A stretch of DNA of 64,000 nucleotides from Bacteroidaceae bacterium (lineage in GTDB: Bacteria; Bacteroidota; Bacteroidia; Bacteroidales; Bacteroidaceae). The translations under genes and the position numbers were made by a program. The stretch lies in contig JAGAQH010000002.1 in the NCBI GenBank assembly GCA_017622815.1, positions 62,001 through 126,000 on the forward strand. Direction: 5' to 3'. The notes under the pieces were generated by a model. It ran no database searches. It worked only from the letters and a program-made list of their open reading frames with translations, and was not told where the DNA came from. This document shows, piece after piece, positions 24,735 to 34,668 of this stretch. The first letter of the stretch is position 1. The number at the start of each line of letters is the position of its first letter.

Positions 24735-26195
24735 ATGGCGAATACAAACATGAACCGACAGGTCATCGACATCAGGACCAGTGCCGGTGTCGGGGACATC
24801 AGCAATGAGATTCTTCGGCGATGGTCGGACAAAGGCTACGACCAAGCCGTGAAGGAAGGGAACTACGACCGAAGCCGTGAACGACTCAATTTTGAGATTG
24901 CGAAAGGTGGCAAGGTTGTTCCCGTCGATAAGAATAGACCGCTCGACAAACGTATGGCAGAAATGCTTGCCTCACGTGGCATCAAAGACCCGAATGTCGG
25001 ACGTGTGAACCCGAACATCCGTACTGCCGTGCAGTTCATCTTCAGCGGTTCCCATGACCGCATGACTGAGCTGGCATTTGGCAATCAGAAGGTGGATTTT
25101 GAAGCCAAATGTGGCAATGAGAATGTCCAGCGGATGCCAGAGATTGAGCAGTGGGCAAAGGACATCTATGACTTTGTAGCCCGTAAGTTTGGTGAGGAGA
25201 ACATCATCAGCTTTGTGGTGCATCTGGATGAGACAACAGCCCACGCACACTGCGACATCGTGCCAGTCAACGAGCAAGGCAGAATCAGCTATAAGGACGT
25301 GTTCCACGGTCATAACAAGGCTGAGTACAAGCAGTTCATCTTGCAACTCCACAACGATCTTGCGGAAGTGAACCGTAAGTGGGGCTTGGCCCGAGGAACA
25401 AGTAAGGTGCTGACTGGCGCGAAAGGTCATACAACGGAGTCGTATCGTCGATGGCTGAACCAGGAATGTGACTCACTTGAAGAGCGTAGAAGCAATCTCC
25501 AAAATGCCATCAGTGAACTGAAAAAGGAACTGGCTACAGCAATGACCAAGCAGAAGAGTTTCACAACCATGATCGAGAACCTGACCGCCAAGAAGGAGGA
25601 GCTTGAAAGGGAACTTCAACCGCTTCGGGAACTCCAGAAGAATGGCGATGCCATCAGTCAGGAGATTGCCCAGAAGATACAGGATCTGGAGAACCGCAAG
25701 GCTTTCGTGGAAGAGAAACTGGCAGAGAAAGAGGCCAAGCTGTCTTCCACTGTCCAGGAGATTGACAGCCTTCGTCAGGACAAAGAGGCTCTGGAACAGG
25801 AGGCTTCAGAACTGGCTGCAAAGGCATCGGCATCTGAACAAGACTGGGCGCACAGCAAGGGAGCTGTCATGAACGAGCTGCTTGCCGGTACAATGATGCA
25901 TGAGTTCACATCGCGCTATCAGCGTCTGCCAGATGAAGTGAAGGAAGTCTTCAGTGACACGCTGCTTGAACAACTGGCAACGGATGGCAACCATGTGGCG
26001 ACCGTAGCCCTTGCGCTGATGTGCGAGTATGTGGAACAGGCGACCTCAATTGCGCAGACGCATGGAGGCGGTGGCGGTGGCCCCGGCGGTGGCTGGCGCA
26101 AGAAGGATGACGAGGACGAGCGTATGTTTGCCCGTCGCTCTCTCGCCATGGCCAGACGCATGTGCAAGTCGCCTGGCAGACGCAAGAAAATGTAA
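24735..26195 (+). CDS. MobV-family relaxase
   Basis: The ATG at 24735 gives 486 residues. The N-terminal relaxase domain ends with the metal-binding motif HLDETTAHAH (residues 163-172), the HxDExxPHxH pattern of MobV with Ala for Pro. A long coiled coil (about residues 240-370) and a Gly-rich tail (HGGGGGGPGGGWRKK) follow. Relaxases nick oriT and lead the strand during transfer. The candidate oriT is immediately upstream. Confidence 0.92.
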   Translation: MANTNMNRQVIDIRTSAGVGDISNEILRRWSDKGYDQAVKEGNYDRSRERLNFEIAKGGKVVPVDKNRPLDKRMAEMLASRGIKDPNVGRVNPNIRTAVQFIFSGSHDRMTELAFGNQKVDFEAKCGNENVQRMPEIEQWAKDIYDFVARKFGEENIISFVVHLDETTAHAHCDIVPVNEQGRISYKDVFHGHNKAEYKQFILQLHNDLAEVNRKWGLARGTSKVLTGAKGHTTESYRRWLNQECDSLEERRSNLQNAISELKKELATAMTKQKSFTTMIENLTAKKEELERELQPLRELQKNGDAISQEIAQKIQDLENRKAFVEEKLAEKEAKLSSTVQEIDSLRQDKEALEQEASELAAKASASEQDWAHSKGAVMNELLAGTMMHEFTSRYQRLPDEVKEVFSDTLLEQLATDGNHVATVALALMCEYVEQATSIAQTHGGGGGGPGGGWRKKDDEDERMFARRSLAMARRMCKSPGRRKKM

Positions 26196-26244
26196 TTTAG
26201 TAATCAGGAAACATTCATATCATTAAATCAAATTCATCAAAACT

Positions 26245-27723
26245 ATGACAGGAAAAATTCTATTTCTTTCCGTATTGTGCCTTTCTGCCATGACAGTTAA
26301 GGCAAACGATGTCAATACGACATCTGACAGTATCTCGAAGCAGGTAGGTGTCACTTCAGAGTATTATCTCCAGACACTGAAACCCACATATCTCACGAAT
26401 GTAAGCGAAGCAGCCAACTGGGGTAAAAATTGGTTCATTGAAGTAAAGGGCGGGGCTTCTGCTTTTCTGGGATCGCCTATCGGCTGCGGTGATGTGTTCG
26501 ACCGTCTGACTCCAGCTCTTCAGGTTGGGTTAGGCAAGTGGTTCACACCCGCAGTCGGTGGACGTGTGGCTTATCAGGGAATGTCCTTCAAGAATGGCGA
26601 ATTCAAGAAGATGGACTATCACTTCGTTCATGCGGACTTTCTCTACGACCTGACCTCCGGCATCAACTGCAATGACCTCGGCCTGTCCCGATGGGACGTA
26701 ATACCTTACATCGGTGTGGGCATGATCTACACCCCTGACTGGTATTCTGCTTGTACGTGTCCCGGACATGCAAGTGGCAGCCATCCTTTTGCCTTTTCCT
26801 ATGGCTTGGAATGCCGCTACCGCCTTACTGGCCGTATGCACGTCGTGGCAGAACTCAGTGGAATGACCACTGCCAAGAACTTCGACTGCGTGGGTTCATC
26901 CTCAAAGTTCGGGGATAACATGGTGACACTTTCTGCCGGTCTCTCGTTCACATTAGGCAAGGTGGGCTACAAGCGTATCGTTGATGCCAATCCTTACATG
27001 GCTCAGAACGAATGGCTGATGGCGTATGCCGACCGCCTTGCTGACCGAAACAGCCGCCTTGTCCAAAAACATAAGGAGGACGAACGCATCAAAGTTGAGT
27101 ACCGCAAGATCCTGGAGATAGAAGGTCTGCTTGACCTCTATAAGGACAGGATTGGTGATAAAGGTGATGACAAGGAACACTCACTCTATCCTCGTAATGA
27201 CTATTCTGGTCTGAACTCGCTTCGTGCTCGACTGAACAACAAGGGATGGGACGGTAATCCTGAAACGATGCCTAAAGCGATGAAAAAGCGTATGGACACG
27301 GTGGCTGACAATGACGCCAACGAGTCTGGGGTTATCGACCCTCTCTTTACTGGTGACTCTTACGACGGTTATCTTTCGGCTATGACGAATGGTTCGGAAT
27401 ATATCGGCGCACCCATCTACTTCTTTTTCCGACTCGGAACGGATGAACTTACAGAGGTCTCTCAGCTGCTCAACATTGATGAGATTGCGCGTGTCGCCAA
27501 GACCCATCATCTGAAGGTACGGATTTCTGGTGCTGCCGATTCGGCCACCGGCAATGAGCACATCAACAATAGCCTGTCACGAAAACGTGCCGACTACATC
27601 AAGACGCTCATGGTGCAGCGTGGCATCGACGAGGCGTTTGTCACGACCTCCTATGAAGGTGGCATCAATGAGTATTCTCCAGTCCAGGCTAACCGCCAGA
27701 CTTGTGTGACACTTTCATTCTGA
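26245..27723 (+). CDS. OmpA-family outer-membrane protein
   Basis: A 492-residue protein with signal peptide (MTGKILFLSVLCLSAMTVKA). An N-terminal beta-barrel-like region with repeated aromatic strands (WFIEVKGGASAFLGS, PYIGVGMIYTPDWYSA, FTLGKVGYKRIV) is followed by a C-terminal OmpA-like peptidoglycan-binding domain (LKVRISGAADSATGNEHINN, LSRKRADYIKTLMVQRG). It closes the rightward block, with a terminator after it. On a mobile element it may anchor the transfer apparatus or stabilise mating contact; inference. Confidence 0.82.
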   Translation: MTGKILFLSVLCLSAMTVKANDVNTTSDSISKQVGVTSEYYLQTLKPTYLTNVSEAANWGKNWFIEVKGGASAFLGSPIGCGDVFDRLTPALQVGLGKWFTPAVGGRVAYQGMSFKNGEFKKMDYHFVHADFLYDLTSGINCNDLGLSRWDVIPYIGVGMIYTPDWYSACTCPGHASGSHPFAFSYGLECRYRLTGRMHVVAELSGMTTAKNFDCVGSSSKFGDNMVTLSAGLSFTLGKVGYKRIVDANPYMAQNEWLMAYADRLADRNSRLVQKHKEDERIKVEYRKILEIEGLLDLYKDRIGDKGDDKEHSLYPRNDYSGLNSLRARLNNKGWDGNPETMPKAMKKRMDTVADNDANESGVIDPLFTGDSYDGYLSAMTNGSEYIGAPIYFFFRLGTDELTEVSQLLNIDEIARVAKTHHLKVRISGAADSATGNEHINNSLSRKRADYIKTLMVQRGIDEAFVTTSYEGGINEYSPVQANRQTCVTLSF

Positions 27724-27778
27724 ATGAAGTAGAAACGCTATAGTTTATATTCTTTTCTTTGTTTGGCATATTATTAAA

Positions 27779-27811
27779 GAGGGAACCCGCTCGTGATGAG
27801 TAGGTTCCCTC
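27779..27811. terminator. Bidirectional terminator between convergent operons
   Basis: GAGGGAACC (27779-27787) pairs with GGTTCCCTC (27803-27811) around a 15-nt loop. An A-rich flank lies on the left and AATCTTTT on the right. It lies between the OmpA-like gene and the end of the ArdC gene, which converge. Confidence 0.7.
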
Positions 27812-27837
27812 AATCTTTTGATGTAGCATTAGGGTCG

Positions 27838-29367
27838 TTAACGTCCCCGATGGAAGTGGACTTCTTCCAGCTCCTCCTCTTTTGGAGGTGTCTTGGCGGC
27901 AATCTGTTCCTTGGTGTTGTCAACGACCGTTTCATAGGAATAGCCATCATCCTTTTTATCAGATACGTTTTCCATATAGCCAGGTTCACTGAACTTGACG
28001 GAAACGGTATCGACGGCAAGGTAAGGTGACTCGCCTCGATCAGTCAGGGCATTCTCGTTTCTTTCACCGAAAGCCGGATAGCGGTTGAGTTCCTTGTCTT
28101 CTCCTTCCTCAACTTCCGGGATGAACCCGTCAGGGAAGTTCTTTTCAAGGAACTTGTCAACCAGTTCCTGCTCATGGTCGCTGATACCGCTGGCATCACC
28201 ATTGATGATGTAAGGCAATGCCCACTTGGGAATATCATAGCTGCCATAGTTGGCAGTCACCTGATTGGCTGTTTCCTGCTTCACATCCTGGGCTTTGTCC
28301 AACTCCAACTGAACCTTGTCGATGTGCTGGTTGATCATTCCTGAAGCCTTCTTCACGTCCTGAAGAACGGTCTTGATGAAAGCCGGCTCTTCTTTGAGGG
28401 AGTCGAGCCAGTTCTTCAGATAAGGCAAGCTGTCTTCCTTCAAGGTCTTGCTCATGCCGTAGCGTTGTGAGACAAGAGCTGCTGACATTTCAGCTACCAA
28501 TTCTTCCTGTGCATATTCCTTTGAGCCAAAGGAACTTGGCTTCAGACGATTCAACTGATTCTCTGCACCAGTTGAATGAGCCATCTCATGGGCAAGGTTG
28601 CTGTAGAAGGACTCGCCATTCTTGAACTGACGCTTCTCAGGAACGACAATCTCATTCTTGCTGATAGAGTAGTAAGCGTTGTCACCGTACTTCGGCTTGA
28701 TAGGACAAATCCACTTGTTTTCAGCAATCATGTGGTCAACGGCAGGGAAAGAGAACATTTCGCCCTCCTGCTGGATGGGACGAGAGACCTCATTCTGCTC
28801 CTGGAGCTTCTTGAAGAGTTCGGGACGGGCTTCCTTCAGGTTGGTCTGAGCTTCCACATTGAAGACGTTGTAGGTCTGCAGCTTGGGATAAACATTGTAC
28901 TTGGCTCTATCTTCCTCCGTCATCTGCTTATAGTCATCGTACTTGATTTTCTCCTTCGTCTCTTTGTCGATGACGGTGAAAGTCGTGATGAACACAGGAA
29001 AACTCTTGGCTCCCTTATTCACGGAAACAAGGGGCAGCTTGTTTCCTTCGCTGTCCTTAGCTTCCTGCTTCGCACCCTGCTTGTCCTTCACATAGTTCAG
29101 GTTCGTGATACGGTCGAAGGTCGCCCAGACCGGCAGTTTGTAGCCTTCCTTCTCGGCATGGAGCATCAACATCATGCTGTTCATTCCGTTGTACTCCCTT
29201 CCGCTGAGGTTCTTGGGAAGGGATGTTGACACCCCTTCCGTGAACCACGGCTTCTTCCAGTCAGCCTGTATCGTTTCAAGTTTCTCGATGAGCAGTTCTG
29301 CAAACTTGTCTAACGTGCGGTCTTCGGCTGACTTGCCGTCACTGTTGTAGTTCTTTCTGTACGCCAT
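27838..29367 (-). CDS. ardC: ArdC-type antirestriction protein with intact zincin
   Basis: A 509-residue protein. An N-terminal ArdC-like ssDNA-binding domain (AELLIEKLETIQADWKKPW, LSGREYNGMNSMMLML) is followed by a zincin whose motif is HEMAHSTG (His260, Glu261, His264), with a downstream EELVAEM Glu candidate near 292. A long acidic extension fills the last 170 residues. ArdC proteins protect incoming single strands and inhibit restriction. It is the last gene of the leftward transfer operon. The element also encodes its own type I system. Confidence 0.88.
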   Translation of the reverse strand: MAYRKNYNSDGKSAEDRTLDKFAELLIEKLETIQADWKKPWFTEGVSTSLPKNLSGREYNGMNSMMLMLHAEKEGYKLPVWATFDRITNLNYVKDKQGAKQEAKDSEGNKLPLVSVNKGAKSFPVFITTFTVIDKETKEKIKYDDYKQMTEEDRAKYNVYPKLQTYNVFNVEAQTNLKEARPELFKKLQEQNEVSRPIQQEGEMFSFPAVDHMIAENKWICPIKPKYGDNAYYSISKNEIVVPEKRQFKNGESFYSNLAHEMAHSTGAENQLNRLKPSSFGSKEYAQEELVAEMSAALVSQRYGMSKTLKEDSLPYLKNWLDSLKEEPAFIKTVLQDVKKASGMINQHIDKVQLELDKAQDVKQETANQVTANYGSYDIPKWALPYIINGDASGISDHEQELVDKFLEKNFPDGFIPEVEEGEDKELNRYPAFGERNENALTDRGESPYLAVDTVSVKFSEPGYMENVSDKKDDGYSYETVVDNTKEQIAAKTPPKEEELEEVHFHRGR

Positions 29368-29369
29368 AG

Positions 29370-29993
29370 CTACTGAGGATTAGTCCCGCCACCTTGGTAT
29401 GGCTGCTTCTCCCATTGGGTCAGCTCGGCCACACGGCAGGTGATGTCGAGACGGTCATTGTAGATAGACAACTGGAGCTCTCCCTTGGCATCGATGCCAC
29501 ATTTGCCCTCCATCCATTCAGGTTTGCCCTGGCCGAAGTGCATGAAGCGTACCCATGTGAAGGAATACCCTTCACCGACCTTCTCGCTGCTGAAAGCGGA
29601 GAACACAAGATAAGGCTTGTCCTTCTTGTCTTTCTTCTCCTCAATCTTGTTGCCGACGGTTCCACGGAACTCAATGGTTCCCTTGACGGAATCCTCGGCA
29701 GGAGCATTGAAGGTATTGACACCAGTGGCCGACATGTTGAGGAAGATGGTATCGTCCTTCTTATGGAAGGTCAGGACACCGACGAGTTCAACACGGGTGC
29801 CGGAAGAGAGGCCGTTAAGCTCATCCATGCCGCCATCCTTGGCAACGCTGATCTCGAAGGTCTTGTTGATGCCTGACTTGGCAGGGATGACAACACTCAC
29901 ACCGAAGGCAAGGAATGCCTTACCCTCCTTGTTGGTACGCATCTGCGCTGAGCGTGTGATGGTACCGCATACTGTTACATTACACTTAATCAT
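29370..29993 (-). CDS. Tandem OB-fold single-strand-binding protein
   Basis: A 207-residue protein with two SSB-like OB units: VTVCGTITRSAQMRTNKEGK for the first, GTIEFRGTVGNKIEEKKDKK for the second. No acidic SSB tip is present. It lies 2 bp upstream of the ArdC gene, so the two may coat transferred ssDNA together. It is the third SSB-type protein in the window. Confidence 0.75.
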   Translation of the reverse strand: MIKCNVTVCGTITRSAQMRTNKEGKAFLAFGVSVVIPAKSGINKTFEISVAKDGGMDELNGLSSGTRVELVGVLTFHKKDDTIFLNMSATGVNTFNAPAEDSVKGTIEFRGTVGNKIEEKKDKKDKPYLVFSAFSSEKVGEGYSFTWVRFMHFGQGKPEWMEGKCGIDAKGELQLSIYNDRLDITCRVAELTQWEKQPYQGGGTNPQ

Positions 29994-30035
29994 AATTTTA
30001 CGAATTGATTGTTAAACATGTTTTTTGAGCAAGAA

Positions 30036-31634
30036 TTATCTACGTTGCAGGGAATCCTGCTGGTTTTGCTGAGCCTCCAGTCCTTGCTGGTAGTTCTGCG
30101 ACATCTGCTGAGAGACGACGATGCCATTGATGACAGAGGCAATGGTGCGCTGTTTCTCCGCATCAGAGAGGTTCGTGTTCCCCAAAGCCTGTTGGATTCT
30201 GGTGAGTTCGGCATTGCTCAGTTCGTGGGTGAAACTGACCGTGCCATTGTTGACCTGGAGAAGCGGCTTGCCCTCATTAAGCAGGACACGGCATTCCTTC
30301 AGGTTGGGGAGCATGGATGAGAGGTCAACGGATTTACTGAGAGCTGCATCGGTGGCCGCTTGCATCTTCTGTTCCTCCGTCTTGTTATCAATCTGGACAG
30401 CCAGAGCCATGAGACTGGTGAACATGGTCATGGCCATCTCCATGATGGGGTCTGCGCTGTTGCCTATCCCCACTCCGCTGTCTTCACTGGAAAGCAGTTT
30501 CTTCATCCAGTCATCAGGTGACATGTTGGTGTCAATCTGTTGCTGGGCTGCAACAGTTTCCTGAGCCACAGGATTGGCAGCCTTATAACTCGCCAGCAAA
30601 TCCTTACCGTTGTGAAGCAACTGTTGTGACAGACCTCCTTTCTGGCTTATCTCAGCGATATAGGCAGCAGGGTCGATATTGCGTTTTGTGCCATCAGCAG
30701 CTACCGTCTTGACCTCGAAATGCAGATGAGGGCCTGTTGTCCTGGTTCCTGTGTTTCCCGACACACCAATCTTCTGCCCGGCATTGACGGTATCGCCCAC
30801 CTTCACATCGATGCTCGACATGTGCATATAGGTGGTCTGATACTTGCTGCCATCCCCACGGTTGTACTCAATCGTCACGGACTTGCCGCCGCCAGTGTTG
30901 GCATTGTGGTTCACGCCAACAACCTTCCCATTGTTCTCCGTGGCAAGAAGGGTCTCGTTCCTGCAACTGATGTCGATACCCTTATGAAACTGCGTCCTGC
31001 TATGATCCATCGGGTCACGACGGTTGCCGTAAGGCGAGGTCACAAGCATGAACTCGTCTCGTTTCAGAGGCAGGGAATAAAGGCCGTTGGGAGTGGGTTT
31101 CGCCGTGACGGCTGTTGCAGGAGTGGCAGACACATCCCCCTTGCGGTAGTCTGTGGTGCCAATCTTCTTTCCCTCTCTCTTGGCCTGTTCAATCACCATC
31201 TGGTCGTACTTCTGCAGATTGGCTCCCTCGATGACACCGACGATGGTACCGACATAGTTCTTGGCCGTGGCATAGCCACCAGCCTTGATACCAGCAGCCC
31301 ATCCTTTGTAGTCATCAGGCGAAAGGTTCCGGGTATATTTCTGATAGCGGTCAGCCATGAGGACTTTGCTGTGGTCCTCATAGCTCTGGCCGACATTATC
31401 ATACTTCTTGAACTTCTCGTTGGGCTTGTCATCATCGGCACGGACAAACTGGCCGTTGAACTCGCCCTTCACGCCGAAATGGTTATTGGCGGTTCTGGAG
31501 AGCATACTCTTTCCCTCAGCAGACTCGATGATGCCCTGGGCAAGAGTCACAGAGGCAGGTATGCCATATCGCCGCATCTGCTCCATGGCATACTCTGCAT
31601 ACTTGTCGATATAAGCTTGTCTGGATGCTGTCAC
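30036..31634 (-). CDS. Glucosaminidase-M23 peptidase peptidoglycan hydrolase
   Basis: 532 residues. Residues 10-165 are a GH73/FlgJ-type glucosaminidase (GIPASVTLAQGIIESAEGKS, NNHFGVKG, YTRNLSPDDYKGWAAGIKAG). A middle M23 domain has HKGIDISC, and late GPHLHFEV, the HxH zinc motif. The C-terminal part is Q/M-rich without a motif. There is no signal peptide, so export must use the transfer machinery or another route. Such two-domain hydrolases open the wall for type IV secretion. Confidence 0.9.
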   Translation of the reverse strand: MTASRQAYIDKYAEYAMEQMRRYGIPASVTLAQGIIESAEGKSMLSRTANNHFGVKGEFNGQFVRADDDKPNEKFKKYDNVGQSYEDHSKVLMADRYQKYTRNLSPDDYKGWAAGIKAGGYATAKNYVGTIVGVIEGANLQKYDQMVIEQAKREGKKIGTTDYRKGDVSATPATAVTAKPTPNGLYSLPLKRDEFMLVTSPYGNRRDPMDHSRTQFHKGIDISCRNETLLATENNGKVVGVNHNANTGGGKSVTIEYNRGDGSKYQTTYMHMSSIDVKVGDTVNAGQKIGVSGNTGTRTTGPHLHFEVKTVAADGTKRNIDPAAYIAEISQKGGLSQQLLHNGKDLLASYKAANPVAQETVAAQQQIDTNMSPDDWMKKLLSSEDSGVGIGNSADPIMEMAMTMFTSLMALAVQIDNKTEEQKMQAATDAALSKSVDLSSMLPNLKECRVLLNEGKPLLQVNNGTVSFTHELSNAELTRIQQALGNTNLSDAEKQRTIASVINGIVVSQQMSQNYQQGLEAQQNQQDSLQRR

Positions 31635-31652
31635 GTTCTGTCCTCCTATAGG

Positions 31653-34166
31653 TTATCGGTGAAAGGATTGTTGTTTCTCAGGCTCTGCCTTCTGCTCCTT
31701 CTCGGCAGCTGCACCAGGTGATACCAGTTCCGAGATGCCACGCTTTGCCGTCTGCTTGGGTGCTTCCAGCTGGTCACAGATGGCGACACGCTGACCGGCA
31801 CGGATGAGTTTGGGCAGGTAGGTGTCAAGGGCATGATACGGGAACCCGGCCATGACGAGAGGCTTGCCCTGCTCATCCTTGGTCTTGGAGCTTTTGGTGA
31901 GCGTGATGCCGAGGATCTTGGATGCTTTCTCTGCATCCTGCTTGTAGGTCTCGTAGAAGTCACCTGTACGGAACAGAAGGAGCGCGTCGGGGTGCTTCTG
32001 CTTCAGGTCGAGGAACTGTTTGAGCATCGGAGAGAGTGCAACGGCGGCCACGGCCTTGGTCTCAGCCTTGGTGGTTTCCTCCTTGGCTTTCTCTTCCTTC
32101 TTCTCCTTTTCCTTCTGCTCCGGGGAGTTACGACGTTTCTCTTCCTCCTGTTTCTTCTCAGATTGCGTCTGCTCTTCCTTCTGTTCCTCCTTCTTGTCTT
32201 CCTCTTCATGGGTTTCGACATTCTTTGTCTGCTCCTTGGTCTCAGATTGAGCCTCCTGCTCGGTCTTGTCTGTGCCAACGGCAACGGAATTGCTCTGCTC
32301 CTTACGGAGGACATCGGCAAAGAGCGAAGCTGCGAGATGGGTCTTGTAGTCCTGCTTGTCATCGGCCAGCCACATACGCTGCCATTGCTGTGGGCTAACC
32401 TCACGGGCTTGTACTCTCTTGCCGTCAATGGTCGGCACACACAGGATGACACTGGGCTTGTTCTCGGTGGCCTTGGTCTTGAAGATGTTCACACGCTCGA
32501 TTTTAGCCAGTTCCTCTGCCGTAGCCTGGCTCTTAAAGAGATCGACTTTCAGTTCCGGCTTTTCATTGGCCATGACATAGTATTTGGTGGCCATGTCCTG
32601 GCGCATACGTTCACTGGCTTCGTCGTTACCTTGCTGGACGGTAATGAAGAACTTGTTCACATCATCCTTACTGGGATAGACGGAGAAAGCCTTCTCGTTC
32701 TCAGGCTTGATGTACATGGCCCACTTGCCTTCGTCATCCTTCAGCATGAGCACCTTGTCAAAGTCAACGGCACCAGAGCGTTTCACGGCATCGGTGACAT
32801 CGAGCTTCGTGATGTCCTCCAACTCCCATTTGTTGAGCTTGGAAACGCTGACCTCCTTGCCGTCGAAGTAGCTGTCATCGGGTCTGAATCCCAACGAGCC
32901 ATCAGTGTTGTAGAATTTGACGGTCTCAAAGCCTTCCTTCTGAAGGGCATGGTCGATACGTTTCTTGTTCATGCCGGGAATCTCGTTATCGACGGCTAAT
33001 GAAGCACCTGCTGGCAGCACGACATCGGCCCTCTTGTTCTCTGCATCACGGACGATGACCATTTCCTTGGTGTCCTTGTTCGGCAGGGTCTTGATTTCAT
33101 CGGCGACATAGTAATGCTTGGGAAGAAGGCTCTTGGCATTGCCGTTGTCCTGGGCATTGAACTGGCGTTTCTCTACCTTCTCACCTCGCTCTGCCTTATG
33201 GATCATGTCGAGGGAGTTGTTCACGTCCCTCTCGATAGCATCAATGAGACAAGGGTCTTCCTTGAACTCACGCTTCCAGTATTCGATGTTCTTCATGCCT
33301 TCCTCAGAGAGCTTGGCAGGAAGTCCCAGTTCCTGCATCTTGGCTGCAGTGGCTATCTCACGGACAAGTAGCTCGTGCTTTTGGGCATCATCTGTGGGAG
33401 CTTTGCCACCACGGTTGTTCATGCCCTCACGGTTGAGACGCTGCTGATGACCTGTGGCAGCCACGACCTGTGCCACCAAAGCATGGACGTAATCGTTATA
33501 ATGCTCGTAGTTGTCCTGCTTAGGCACATAGACAGTGTCCCTCTTAGGGTCATAATGTGCCACGCCGGTAGTGTCCATACGAATATCCACGAGGTTGTCA
33601 CGCATCTTCAGGATGAGGTCATTGACGGGTATCTGGGTGGAGGTAGCCTTGATTTCCCCACGGTCTGACAGTCGGCCATTCGCCTTGACCTCCTTGTCAA
33701 AGGCTTCCTTATCGACCATCGGAAGGGTCGTCTGCTCGATGTTGAAAAGGATGCGCACCTCTCGGTTGCGGATGACCTTGTAGTCCGACTGCTGTTCAGG
33801 CGACAGTGCCTTGTAGTCTTCTCGGCTAATCTTCACGTCAGGATCCTTCTGGCTCTGGTACTCGTTCCAGTTGTACCAATAGAAAGGAACACCTTTCTGA
33901 CCTGACTGTACGCTTTCACCACGTTTCTTGGCCTCACTGAACAGGGTGTATTCGTTGGTCTTGTAGTTGTCCTGGTCACTGTGCAGTCCGAGGATGATGG
34001 CATTGAACGGCGAGATAGACACACCTTTCTGATAAAAACTTGGGGCTTTCTTGCCGTCCTTGTTCAACCAGACACCACCGTTTTCCTGTGCTTTGTCGAA
34101 AGCATTCACGAGAAGAGCCACCTGTCTTTCGGCTGCATTCTTCTCTTGCTGATTCTTTTCTGTCAT
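31653..34166 (-). CDS. Dead ArdC-like protein fused to a MutS domain I
   Basis: 837 residues. The N-terminus has the ArdC ssDNA-binding pattern ([17 protein letters not shown]). The zincin site has decayed: the expected HELAH reads AQVVA (about 232-236) before [14 protein letters not shown]3945-like and E/K-rich linker region follows. Residues 711-815 match the MutS mismatch-recognition domain, with the diagnostic GDFYETY (residues 735-741; Phe-x-Glu), [17 protein letters not shown] and [11 protein letters not shown]. No MutS ATPase is attached. It may sense mismatches or ssDNA during transfer. Confidence 0.85.
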   Translation of the reverse strand: MTEKNQQEKNAAERQVALLVNAFDKAQENGGVWLNKDGKKAPSFYQKGVSISPFNAIILGLHSDQDNYKTNEYTLFSEAKKRGESVQSGQKGVPFYWYNWNEYQSQKDPDVKISREDYKALSPEQQSDYKVIRNREVRILFNIEQTTLPMVDKEAFDKEVKANGRLSDRGEIKATSTQIPVNDLILKMRDNLVDIRMDTTGVAHYDPKRDTVYVPKQDNYEHYNDYVHALVAQVVAATGHQQRLNREGMNNRGGKAPTDDAQKHELLVREIATAAKMQELGLPAKLSEEGMKNIEYWKREFKEDPCLIDAIERDVNNSLDMIHKAERGEKVEKRQFNAQDNGNAKSLLPKHYYVADEIKTLPNKDTKEMVIVRDAENKRADVVLPAGASLAVDNEIPGMNKKRIDHALQKEGFETVKFYNTDGSLGFRPDDSYFDGKEVSVSKLNKWELEDITKLDVTDAVKRSGAVDFDKVLMLKDDEGKWAMYIKPENEKAFSVYPSKDDVNKFFITVQQGNDEASERMRQDMATKYYVMANEKPELKVDLFKSQATAEELAKIERVNIFKTKATENKPSVILCVPTIDGKRVQAREVSPQQWQRMWLADDKQDYKTHLAASLFADVLRKEQSNSVAVGTDKTEQEAQSETKEQTKNVETHEEEDKKEEQKEEQTQSEKKQEEEKRRNSPEQKEKEKKEEKAKEETTKAETKAVAAVALSPMLKQFLDLKQKHPDALLLFRTGDFYETYKQDAEKASKILGITLTKSSKTKDEQGKPLVMAGFPYHALDTYLPKLIRAGQRVAICDQLEAPKQTAKRGISELVSPGAAAEKEQKAEPEKQQSFHR

Positions 34167-34201
34167 ATTGTCTGCGATTTAGAAGGGTTAATAGTTAGGG
34201 C

Positions 34202-34639
34202 TTACTTGTATTCCAGCACTCCCAGCACCTTGGTCTCTGCAATGGACTTGATTTCCCAATCCACCTGATAGTCATCCATGTGGTCACGAAGCAGTTCATC
34301 GGCCTCCTTGGTGTCCTCGGCATTGACGTACATGACCTGGGGCGAGAACTTCTTCTGCCCCGTCTCTTCATCCACTGTGACAAGGGCAACGACGGCCTTG
34401 TACCAATGGTTATCGTCCTGCTCCGTGCCCTTGATGATGTCGGTCACAGGTTCACGGGAAATGGCGGTAATGTCGAAATCGCGTGTGCCGATAAGGTCTG
34501 TAGCAGCCTTGTTGGCACGTTTCTCGGTCTCGGTGAAACTCTCTGCATCAACCAGGTATTCCTCACTGACCTTTTTCTTCTTTCCGTCGTCCATCTCTTT
34601 GGAGTATTTAACGCGGAACTTATACCAGTTTCTTTTCAT
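34202..34639 (-). CDS. DUF4494 family protein
   Basis: A 145-residue protein starting MKRNWYKFRVKYSKEMDDGK, with KVSEEYLVDAESFTETEKRA, the pattern of DUF4494 found in Bacteroidetes phages and elements. No enzymatic motif. It lies between the dead ArdC/MutS fusion and a transfer-associated membrane protein. Role unknown. Confidence 0.8.
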   Translation of the reverse strand: MKRNWYKFRVKYSKEMDDGKKKKVSEEYLVDAESFTETEKRANKAATDLIGTRDFDITAISREPVTDIIKGTEQDDNHWYKAVVALVTVDEETGQKKFSPQVMYVNAEDTKEADELLRDHMDDYQVDWEIKSIAETKVLGVLEYK

Positions 34640-34668
34640 AATTTACAATAGATTAAATCATTACACTA

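Noticed and set aside
30720-31721. A 333-codon frame on the plus strand
   Set aside because: It lies antisense to the glucosaminidase/M23 gene, whose domains are clear; composition is that of a shadow frame.
31833-32999. A 388-codon plus-strand frame rich in Leu and Phe
   Set aside because: It is antisense to the K/E-rich linker and MutS part of the 837-aa protein, which produces artificial Leu/Phe runs.
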